Of a stretch of 8,351 nucleotides of DNA, positions 1 to 5,640 are shown in pieces; positions within the stretch are counted from its first letter, which is position 1; every line of letters starts with the position of its first letter. The translations under genes were made by a program, and so were the position numbers. Origin of the DNA: Trueperaceae bacterium (GTDB taxonomy: Bacteria > Deinococcota > Deinococci > Deinococcales > Trueperaceae); NCBI GenBank assembly GCA_007121175.1, contig SKMG01000191.1, forward strand, positions 1 through 8,351. The letters run 5' to 3'. Under the pieces are notes generated by a model that was given only the letters and a program-made list of their open reading frames with translations, was not told the DNA's origin and did not search any database.

Positions 1-7
1 GCGCTCG

Positions 8-1183
8 TCAGCGCAGGGGAGTGCTGGGGAGGCTCGGGTCGAGCGGAACCGCGGGTCCTCTGGCGGTAACGGAGACCAAGTCGCCGACCTGCACTCGGCA
101 ACCGGGCCCAGTCTGGACGAGCAAGCGCTGGCGTTCACCGTCGGCGAGGACGCAGGTGTAGGTGAGGTCGTGGCCCTTGAACTCCCGCTGGAGCACCCTC
201 GCTCGGACGCCCTGACCGTTCTGGCCGAAGCGTAGCGCTTCGGGACGCAGTGAGAGCAGAACCTGGCCGTGCGCGGGCCGGGTGACGGCTAGGTCTCCGA
301 GCGCCGTGTGCGCCACGTCGCCGCGGCCTTCACCTCGCATGAGGTTGGTTCTACCGAGGAATCCCGCCACGAAGGCCGTCTCAGGCCGAGCGTAGACGCG
401 CTCCGGGGTGCCGACCTGCTCGAGCCGGCCCGATCGCATGACGGCGAGTCTGTCGGCGAAGGTCATGGCCTCCTCTTGATCGTGGGTCACGAGGATGGCG
501 GTGGTGCCGGTGCGCTTCAGGATCCTCTGAACCTCGGCGCGCGTGCTGCCGCGGAGCGCGGCATCGAGGTTGCTGAACGGCTCGTCGAGCAAGATGACCG
601 CAGGAGCCGGCGCTAACGCTCGTGCCAAGGCAACGCGCTGCTGCTGGCCACCAGAGAGCTGGTATGGGTAACGTCCCGCGAAGACGGTGAGACCCACCAA
701 GTCGAGCACGGCGTCGGCACGCTCGAGGCGCCTGGCCTTCGGCAACCTGCGTAGACCGAATGCGACGTTCTGGCGCACGGTCAGGTGTGGGAAGAGCGCA
801 TAATCCTGGAACACGAAGCCGATGCGGCGTTTCTCCGGCTCGACCCAGGTGTCGCTGTCGGCGACCGTAGCGCCGGCGACTCGCACTCGGCCTGCATCCG
901 GCGTCTCAAAGCCGGCGATCAAACGCAGGAGCGTGGTCTTGCCGCAGCCGGAGGGTCCGAGCAGGCACACGATCTCTCCGGGCCCCACATCGAGATCGAG
1001 GTGGTCGACCGCCATGTGGTCGGTGCGCGAGTAGCGCTTCACGATTCCCCGCAACTCCACGACGGCGTCGCGTGGGCGAGCCGTGTCGGTGAAGTCGCTC
1101 ATCATGGCACCACTAGTGTAGCGCTCATATCCGAGCCCGTCGGTAGGCATTCCGTCGCTCGTCCACGCCTTCGGGAGCGACAT
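8..1183 (-). CDS. fbpC: Ferric iron ABC transporter, ATP-binding protein (FbpC-like)
   Basis: Cytoplasmic ATPase that powers Fe(III) import through the adjacent FbpB permease. In the 391-residue reading, all ABC motifs are intact: Walker A GPSGCGKT at 76-83, Q-loop Gln126 in [11 protein letters not shown], signature LSGGQ at 176-180, Walker B VILLDE at 196-201, D-loop SNLD at 204-207 and H-loop His234 in VTHDQEE. A C-terminal regulatory (TOBE-like) segment covers about 300-375 and carries SLRPEALRF. The FbpC, PotA and CysA families look alike; the iron call rests on the neighbouring fbpA and fbpB. The ATG at 1183 lies two bases after the fbpB stop, which suits translational coupling, but the first 26 residues look unlike the family. 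A second start, the ATG pair at 1105/1102 (MMSDFTDT), gives a more usual length of about 364. A TACACT box on this strand (1120-1115) sits 9 bases before that pair. The ATPase call is secure; the start is about even odds. Confidence 0.93.
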   Translation of the reverse strand: MSLPKAWTSDGMPTDGLGYERYTSGAMMSDFTDTARPRDAVVELRGIVKRYSRTDHMAVDHLDLDVGPGEIVCLLGPSGCGKTTLLRLIAGFETPDAGRVRVAGATVADSDTWVEPEKRRIGFVFQDYALFPHLTVRQNVAFGLRRLPKARRLERADAVLDLVGLTVFAGRYPYQLSGGQQQRVALARALAPAPAVILLDEPFSNLDAALRGSTRAEVQRILKRTGTTAILVTHDQEEAMTFADRLAVMRSGRLEQVGTPERVYARPETAFVAGFLGRTNLMRGEGRGDVAHTALGDLAVTRPAHGQVLLSLRPEALRFGQNGQGVRARVLQREFKGHDLTYTCVLADGERQRLLVQTGPGCRVQVGDLVSVTARGPAVPLDPSLPSTPLR

Positions 1184-1185
1184 CG

Positions 1186-2772
1186 TCAGCGGCGTCCCTC
1201 ATAGCTCACCAGAAGGCTCACGAAGAGGCACGAGAACAGGACGATCGCGAGGGCGAACGGAGCCGCCTCCGCCATCATCCCCTCGGAGGTACGCGTGAAG
1301 ACGCGCACGGCCAACGTCGTGAAGCCCGTGGGCGCCAGCAGGAAGGTGAGCGGTAGCTCCTTCATCGCAACCATCAGCACGAGGGCTGTCCCGGCAACGA
1401 CGGGTCTGCGGATCAGCGGGAACGTGGTTTGGAAGAACGCCACGAACGGTGGCCGCCCGAGCGATCGCGCCGCCTCCTCGAGTCGCGGCGGCACTTGCAT
1501 CAGTGCCGACCGGATCGGACCGAGCGCCAGCGCCAAGAAGCTGATCACGTAGGCCATGACGAGGATCGTCAGCGTCTGGTAGAGCCAGGGCATGGACCGC
1601 AGCGAGAAGAAGACCAGCGCGAGGGCCAACGATACTGGTGGAATGGCGTAGCCGAAGTAGGCGAGGCGCTCGATGAGTCTGCTGCCGATGAGCCGCACCC
1701 GTGCTGACAGATACGCGATGGGCATCGCCGCGAGGGCGGTGATGACCGCGGCTGGGACGGCTACCGACGCACTCCGGCCGAAGGCCTCGAGCACGGGCTG
1801 CAAGGCCTGTATGCCCGGCGGGGCGACCACCAGCCACGACGCGAGGACCGTGAGCGGAAGAACCAGCGACACCATCATCACCGACGTCACGTAGCCGTAC
1901 GCGAGGGGCGACCAGCGCCCGAGCCGGGTGCGCGTCGCGGCTCGCTGCGAGCCGCTCCCGGTTCTGGAGTACGTGCGACGGCCGAGCAGACGCCCCTCGC
2001 CCGCGACGATGAGGAGGGTGAGTCCGAGCAGGATGAGTGACAGCAGCGCCGCGTAGGTTCGGTCGAAGGCCGACGAGTACTGCAGGTAGATGGCGTACGA
2101 GAACGCCTCGAAACGCATCAAGGTCACGACCCCGAAGTCGCCGAGCACGTACAGGGCGATGACCAGCCAGCCGGCGAGGAGTGCCGGCCTGAGCTGCGGG
2201 AGCACCACCCGCCAGGCCACTTCCCGCGAACTGTAGCCCAGGCTCCGAGCGCTCTCCTCGAGGACCGGGTCGAGCCCGAGCAGGGCGGCCCGGACGTTCA
2301 GGAACAGGTAGGGATAGGTGTAGAGCGTCAGCGCCGCGACGGCGCCGTAGTAGCCGCTAGGACGAGGCACGACCGTCCCCAGGAGCTGGCTGAGGAGGCC
2401 ATTCGCCCCCCCGAGGCTGATCAAGGCGTAGGCGACGACGTAGCCAGGGATGGCCAGCGGTACGACCGCCAGGATGGTGACGAGCCGCTTGAACCGGATG
2501 TCGGAGCGTACGGCGAGCCACGCCAACGGAACGGCCATCACGGTCGACAGCGCCAAGACGCCGAGCGTGAGCGAGAGGGTGTTCACCATGAGCGTCCAGG
2601 TGCGTTCGCGCAGCACCAGCCGCTGGATGGTGGCGAGGTCGGCATCGAAGGCGCGGAGCACCAGATACACGATCGGCACCAACGTGCCGATGCCGGCTAC
2701 GAGCGCCGGAATCAGCACGAACCAGGGGAGACGTCGGAAGCGGCGTGCAGGTCGGAGGAGCGGGACCGTCAG
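1186..2772 (-). CDS. fbpB: Ferric iron ABC transporter, fused permease (FbpB-like)
   Basis: Inner-membrane channel subunit for Fe(III), with two BPD_transp_1 halves fused as is normal for FbpB. Numbered from the GTG at 2718 (510 residues), each half carries the cytoplasmic EAA loop that docks with the ATPase: EESARSLG at 154-161, then PQLRP, and EEAARSLG at 414-421, then FPLIRRP. MKELPLTFLLAPTG at 452-465 is typical of iron permeases. A basic hydrophilic linker at about 241-269 joins the halves. I prefer a start 18 codons upstream, at CTG 2772 (528 residues). The GTG lies inside the first membrane helix and has no Shine-Dalgarno. The upstream codons add a five-arginine cytoplasmic tail (RPARRFRRLP). 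A GAGGTG Shine-Dalgarno sits 8 bases before the CTG, and the CTG overlaps the fbpA stop as CTGA. No ATG, GTG or TTG is in frame between the two starts. If CTG is not used, the gene is 1186-2718. Confidence 0.93.
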   Translation of the reverse strand: MTVPLLRPARRFRRLPWFVLIPALVAGIGTLVPIVYLVLRAFDADLATIQRLVLRERTWTLMVNTLSLTLGVLALSTVMAVPLAWLAVRSDIRFKRLVTILAVVPLAIPGYVVAYALISLGGANGLLSQLLGTVVPRPSGYYGAVAALTLYTYPYLFLNVRAALLGLDPVLEESARSLGYSSREVAWRVVLPQLRPALLAGWLVIALYVLGDFGVVTLMRFEAFSYAIYLQYSSAFDRTYAALLSLILLGLTLLIVAGEGRLLGRRTYSRTGSGSQRAATRTRLGRWSPLAYGYVTSVMMVSLVLPLTVLASWLVVAPPGIQALQPVLEAFGRSASVAVPAAVITALAAMPIAYLSARVRLIGSRLIERLAYFGYAIPPVSLALALVFFSLRSMPWLYQTLTILVMAYVISFLALALGPIRSALMQVPPRLEEAARSLGRPPFVAFFQTTFPLIRRPVVAGTALVLMVAMKELPLTFLLAPTGFTTLAVRVFTRTSEGMMAEAAPFALAIVLFSCLFVSLLVSYEGRR

Positions 2773-3758
2773 AGGAGGCCCACCTCGCGCAGCAGCTCGA
2801 GGGTGCCCTCGAGATCCTCGAGCACGTCGAGGTCGACGTCGGGGCTCGCGGCCAGGAGCTCGCCGTAGCTCACCAGTCGTGGATCGGGCGTGACGTCGGT
2901 GGTCACGGGATACTCGAAGACCTCATCCGTGAAGTACCGCTGGGCCTGCTCGTCGAGCAGGAAGCGGAGGAATCGCTGAGCAGCGTCGACGTTGCCGCTC
3001 GTCACGACGATGCCTGCGCCGGCCACGTTGACCAGGTTGCCGATGTCGCCGTCGTCGAAGAAGCTCTGGGCGACGGAGAGGTCCGGGTCGCTGGCGAGGA
3101 AGCGCAGCAGATAGTAGTTGTTGACCAGGGCGTAGTCCACCTCGCCAGCGGCGATGGCCTCGACCTGCGTCGTGTTGTTCCGGTAGGCCTGGGTGTCGTT
3201 CGCGATCATGCCGCGCAACCAGGTCTCGGTGAGGTCCTCGCCGTGAACGACCCGCATTGCCGTCACGAAGGCCTGGAACGACCCGTTGGTCGGCGCCCAG
3301 GCGACGCGGCCGCGGTAGGTCTCGTCGACCAGGTCGAAGACGGAGCTCGGCCACGGTTCTGGGGCGCTGCCCGCAGGGTTGAACGCCAGCACCCGGGCGC
3401 GGCCGCTGGTGGCGATCCAGAAACCGCCCCGACTGGTGAAGATGCCCGGTAGGCCGGCCGTCAGGTCTGCCGGGAGTGCGAGCAGGCGACCAGCCTGAGA
3501 GAGGGCGCCGAGCGCGCCGGCGTCTTGCCCCCAGAACACGTCGGCGGGACTGGCTCGGCCCTCCTCGAGGATCAACACGGCGAGCTCGGCAGTGCCGCCA
3601 TAGCGAACGCTGACCTCGATGCCCGTTTCGGCCGTGAAGCGTTCGACCAGCGGTTGGACCAGCGCTTCGCCGCGGCCGGAGTAGATCGTGAGAGTCTGGC
3701 CGGGTGCTGCGCCGGCGAGGGCGAACAGGACGAGGCACGAGAGCACTCGGGTACGCAT
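2769..3758 (-). CDS. fbpA: Periplasmic ferric iron-binding protein (FbpA/FutA-like)
   Basis: Captures Fe(III) outside the inner membrane and delivers it to FbpB/FbpC. The protein has 329 residues from ATG 3758. Residues 1-20 form a classical signal peptide (MRTR, hydrophobic core VLSCLVLFALAGAA, likely cut after APG20), with no lipobox, so the product is probably soluble in a periplasm. The mature start is QTLTIYSGRGE. Candidate iron ligands by analogy with FbpA/FutA are Tyr26 (YSGR), Tyr53 and Glu58 (RYGGTAELA) and the adjacent pair Tyr215-Tyr216 (NNYYLL), which is the family hallmark. A longer in-frame reading runs upstream to 3866, but it would bury the signal peptide and crosses the promoter-like patch, so I reject it. 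First gene of the operon, with stop codon TGA overlapping the proposed CTG start of fbpB. The YY pair makes iron much more likely than sulfate, thiamine or a polyamine. Confidence 0.93.
   Translation of the reverse strand: MRTRVLSCLVLFALAGAAPGQTLTIYSGRGEALVQPLVERFTAETGIEVSVRYGGTAELAVLILEEGRASPADVFWGQDAGALGALSQAGRLLALPADLTAGLPGIFTSRGGFWIATSGRARVLAFNPAGSAPEPWPSSVFDLVDETYRGRVAWAPTNGSFQAFVTAMRVVHGEDLTETWLRGMIANDTQAYRNNTTQVEAIAAGEVDYALVNNYYLLRFLASDPDLSVAQSFFDDGDIGNLVNVAGAGIVVTSGNVDAAQRFLRFLLDEQAQRYFTDEVFEYPVTTDVTPDPRLVSYGELLAASPDVDLDVLEDLEGTLELLREVGLL
2770..2786 (-). promoter_or_regulatory. Shine-Dalgarno and CTG start of fbpB, overlapping fbpA stop
   Basis: On the minus strand GAGGTG (2786-2781) matches the Shine-Dalgarno consensus, followed by 8 bases and then CTG at 2772-2770. 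The CTG shares two bases with the fbpA TGA (2771-2769), giving CTGA in place of the usual ATGA coupling. This places the start 18 codons before the first conventional start codon. Seen directly: sequence, spacing and frame. Inferred: that CTG is used. Confidence 0.6.
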
Positions 3759-3775
3759 GGGGTGGAACCACCTTT
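3759..3775 (-). promoter_or_regulatory. fbpA ribosome binding site inside a short hairpin
   Basis: The mRNA leader reads AAAGGTGGTTCCACCCC before the ATG at 3758. AGGTG (3773-3769) is a Shine-Dalgarno match 10 bases from the start. GGTG can pair with CACC around a GTTC loop, so the ribosome binding site is partly self-complementary. The 4-bp stem is weak, and its regulatory meaning is unproven. Confidence 0.5.
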
Positions 3776-3803
3776 CGACGACCGGCGAATCCGCAGGCGG
3801 CAT

Positions 3804-3866
3804 ACCCAAGTACAATAATAGGAATTCGGCAAAGGCGCTGCTAGGTGAGGCTGCGCCGCGCGTCAA
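3804..3866 (-). promoter_or_regulatory. Candidate fbpA promoter region with half DtxR/IdeR-like box
   Basis: Upstream of fbpA, reading the minus strand, a TTGACG hexamer (3866-3861) matches the -35 consensus at 5 of 6 positions. A weak TAGCAG (3843-3838) follows at 17 bases. An AT-rich patch containing TATTAT (3820-3815) is the only such stretch between fbpA and its neighbour, but it lacks a good -35. Between these, plus-strand TAGGTGAGGCT (3842-3852) matches the left half of the DtxR/IdeR box TTAGGTTAGGCTAACCTAA (11 of 19 overall, nearly all on one side). Iron-dependent repression would suit the operon, but the box is only half present. I cannot say which hexamer pair is the true promoter. 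Confidence 0.35.
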
Positions 3867-3897
3867 GGGGCACCCGACGTCTGCGGCTCACGCCATC

Positions 3898-3903
3898 TAT
3901 ACT
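3898..3903 (+). promoter_or_regulatory. -10 box TATACT for a probable leaderless transcript
   Basis: TATACT matches TATAAT at 5 of 6 positions and ends 5 bases before the GTG at 3909. A transcript from it would begin at or within a base or two of the start codon. No Shine-Dalgarno precedes the GTG, as expected for leaderless genes, which are common with a TANNNT box in Deinococcus and in Actinobacteria. The -35 is poor: CCGACG at 3874-3879 with an 18-base spacer. Confidence 0.6.
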
Positions 3904-3908
3904 GCGGC

Positions 3909-4832
3909 GTGGCCCACCTCGAGCCCGACGCGTACCAGCGTGCCCGCGATTTCCTCGAACGGGGCCGGCTGCTCGAGCGCGCCGCGGCCGCCTACGCATT
4001 CGACGACGGCCCTGCTTGGCAGGTGCTCGATGCGCTCTCGGCATTCCAGAACCCCGATGGTGGTTTCGGCCACGGTCTCGAACCCGATCTGGTCAGCGGG
4101 GCCTCCAGCGCGGTCGCCACCGCCGTGGCCCTCCGTCGCTTGGTCGAGATCGACGCTGCGCCGACCCACCCGGTGGTGGAGCGCGCGGTGGCGTGGACCC
4201 AGCGCACGATCGATCCGCACGAACGTATCTGGAGGATCGTGCCTCCCGAGGTCGAAGGCGCCCCGCACGCGCCCTGGTGGGACCAGGATGGTCTCGAGGA
4301 GCGCTTCAGGCACTTCGTCCTCAACCCCAAGGCCGATCTCCTCGCGCAGCTCTATGCGCTCGGCGCGATCGACGACGGTTGGCTCGACGGGCTGGCAGAC
4401 GACGTCGTTCGCGAAGTCGCCAACCGCGTGGCAGCCGGCGAGTCGCTCGAGATGCACGAACTCATCGGTACCGTCGCGCTCGTCGACGCTCCGCACCTGC
4501 CGGTCATGGCTCGGCGCCACCTCTACGACTTGCTAGCACCGCTGCTCGACGTCGCAGTCGAGCGCGACGCCGAAGCTTGGGGCGACTACACGTTGCGCCC
4601 CCTCGCGGTCGTCCGCCGGCCGGGCTCGGCGTTCGCATCCGTCTTGGCGGAGCTCGTCGAGGCAGAGCTCGACTTCCTCGTCGCCGAGCAGGCGGACGAC
4701 GGAGGCTGGTGGCCGACCTGGTCGTGGGATCGCGACGAGCATGTCTGGGAGCAGCAGCGCGCCATGTGGGCGGCGGTGCTGACACTCGATGCGCTCCAAC
4801 GGCTCGAGGCGTTCGGGCGGCTGGAGCGGTGA
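3909..4832 (+). CDS. Uncharacterised alpha/alpha-toroid (prenyltransferase/squalene-cyclase-repeat type) protein
   Basis: A 307-residue soluble protein with no signal peptide or membrane segment; function unknown. It resembles bacterial hypothetical proteins with the terpenoid-cyclase/prenyltransferase alpha6/alpha6 toroid fold. The evidence is two QW-like repeats, FQNPDGGFGHGLEPD (46-60) and EQADDGGWWPTWSWD (260-274), in a mostly helical, Trp- and Leu-rich chain. Between them lie PWWDQDG (122-128), NPKADLL (139-145) and YTLRPL (227-232). I see no DxDD (protonating) or DDxxD (ionising) motif of true terpene cyclases, so terpene synthesis is not implied; a glycan or peptide binding role is equally open. 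The start is GTG 3909, placed by the -10 box just upstream. It is followed after 28 bases by the metal-site protein gene on the same strand, probably as an operon. The fold call is moderately secure; any activity is unknown. Confidence 0.8.
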   Translation: MAHLEPDAYQRARDFLERGRLLERAAAAYAFDDGPAWQVLDALSAFQNPDGGFGHGLEPDLVSGASSAVATAVALRRLVEIDAAPTHPVVERAVAWTQRTIDPHERIWRIVPPEVEGAPHAPWWDQDGLEERFRHFVLNPKADLLAQLYALGAIDDGWLDGLADDVVREVANRVAAGESLEMHELIGTVALVDAPHLPVMARRHLYDLLAPLLDVAVERDAEAWGDYTLRPLAVVRRPGSAFASVLAELVEAELDFLVAEQADDGGWWPTWSWDRDEHVWEQQRAMWAAVLTLDALQRLEAFGRLER

Positions 4833-4860
4833 TCCGCGCCTTCGACGCGGTCTCGGTCAC

Positions 4861-5439
4861 GTGAACAGCGAGCAGCACGAAATCCTCGAGCTCCTTCGCG
4901 AGCCGGTGTGCGCGGTCTGCGCGCGCGCTCGAGGGAGGGCCCGCCGGGCTCTCGAGGGCGTGATGCGCGACGGCGTCAACGACATCGGCGTTCGCAACGA
5001 CTGGCGCCGGCGCGGCGGTCTGTGTACGCGCCACTGGAGCACCTGGCGGCATCTCGAGTCTCCGCCGCTCTCCACTGCCATCCTGACCGACGATCTGCTC
5101 TCGACCTACCTCGAAGGGAACGCGCCTCCGGCGGTTCGTTGCCCCGCCTGCGAGATCGCTGAGCAGGCAGAGCGGCGTTGCCTCAACGCGCTCAGGACGC
5201 TCCCGCTCAGGCCCCTCGACGACGCTCTGGCGCAGGGTCCGGGGATGATCTGTCTGCGGCATCTGGAGGCGCTCCCGGGCGGGCGCGTCCGCGAGCGCTT
5301 CGCCGCGCGGCTCGAACAGCTTGTCGACGATCTGCGGGAGCAGATACGTACCAGCGATCACCGCTACACACACGAGCGGCGCGGCCCTCACGCAGACGCT
5401 TGGCTGCGTGCGTTGCGGGTGTTCGGGGCCGAGGTGTAG
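4861..5439 (+). CDS. Uncharacterised protein with duplicated CxxC...CxxH metal-site module (DUF6062-like)
   Basis: A 192-residue cytoplasmic protein of unknown function. It contains two matching cysteine/histidine modules. Module 1 is C17-x2-C20, then C55-x2-H58; module 2 is C94-x2-C97, then C131-x2-H134. The linkers are 34 and 33 residues, so the protein looks like an internal duplication, with each module able to hold one zinc (or possibly iron) ion. EGVMRDGVNDIGVRNDW follows the first CxxC, and DAWLRAL closes the C-terminus. From memory this layout fits the DUF6062 family; I could not check it. GTG 4861 is chosen because HEILELLREPVCAVC then begins close to the N-terminus. An ATG at 4789 in the same frame would overlap the previous gene by 44 bases and add an unlikely Arg/Gly-rich tail. 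No clear Shine-Dalgarno precedes the GTG. It is probably cotranscribed with the toroid protein. Confidence 0.8.
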   Translation: MNSEQHEILELLREPVCAVCARARGRARRALEGVMRDGVNDIGVRNDWRRRGGLCTRHWSTWRHLESPPLSTAILTDDLLSTYLEGNAPPAVRCPACEIAEQAERRCLNALRTLPLRPLDDALAQGPGMICLRHLEALPGGRVRERFAARLEQLVDDLREQIRTSDHRYTHERRGPHADAWLRALRVFGAEV

Positions 5440-5640
5440 GGCCAGCTGGCGATCAGCGGGGCCGTGAGCACCAGCCGACACTGCCCGGGTACGGCGCTCC
5501 GGGCTCCGCGGGAGCGAGCGCAGCACCGTCTGGTGCGGCCCAGGGATGATCGCCCCTGACCCGGTGCTCTGGGACGGCACACTATGGTGATCGGGGGGCG
5601 AGCGTTCGCGCGCAGGGAGCTCGGGCACCCCGAGTGATCC
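5440..5640 (+). other. Intergenic region with several short hairpins before the metal ATPase gene
   Basis: No gene is visible. Short inverted repeats occur at 5503-5515 (GCTCC-GCG-GGAGC), at 5520-5539 (GCACC-GTCT-GGTGC core, extended past one mismatch) and at 5598-5609 (GCGA-GCGT-TCGC). None has a T-run, so any termination after the upstream gene would not be a textbook intrinsic terminator. TATGGT at 5583-5588 is the best -10-like hexamer (4 of 6) for the ATPase gene, without a good -35. No recognised riboswitch or metal-regulator operator was found. Confidence 0.5.
5620..5634 (+). promoter_or_regulatory. Hairpin just upstream of the metal ATPase start codon
   Basis: CTCGGG-CAC-CCCGAG is a perfect 6-bp inverted repeat with a 3-base loop, ending 6 bases before ATG 5641. 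The only Shine-Dalgarno-like sequence near the start, GAGTGA (5632-5637), begins in its 3' arm, so folding could limit ribosome entry. It is GC-rich in a GC-rich genome, so chance is possible. Confidence 0.4.

Noticed and set aside
2745..3452. A 235-codon plus-strand frame opposite fbpA
   Set aside because: Antisense to a confidently identified iron-binding protein; its Val/Glu/Asp-rich composition is the usual shadow and shows no motif.
3759..3866. Upstream extension of fbpA to an in-frame start at 3866
   Set aside because: It would place 36 extra residues before a textbook signal peptide and run through the promoter-like AT-rich patch.
3688..4864. Plus-strand open frames of 282 and 339 codons in the fbpA/toroid region
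   Set aside because: Arg/Ser/Pro-rich shadow translations that cross the divergent promoter region; the toroid frame at 3909-4832 is clearly the coding one.
3909..5439. Very frequent CTCGAG/TCGAG words
   Set aside because: Explained by preferred Leu-Glu and Leu-Asp codon pairs in high-GC coding sequence; no regular spacing or array.
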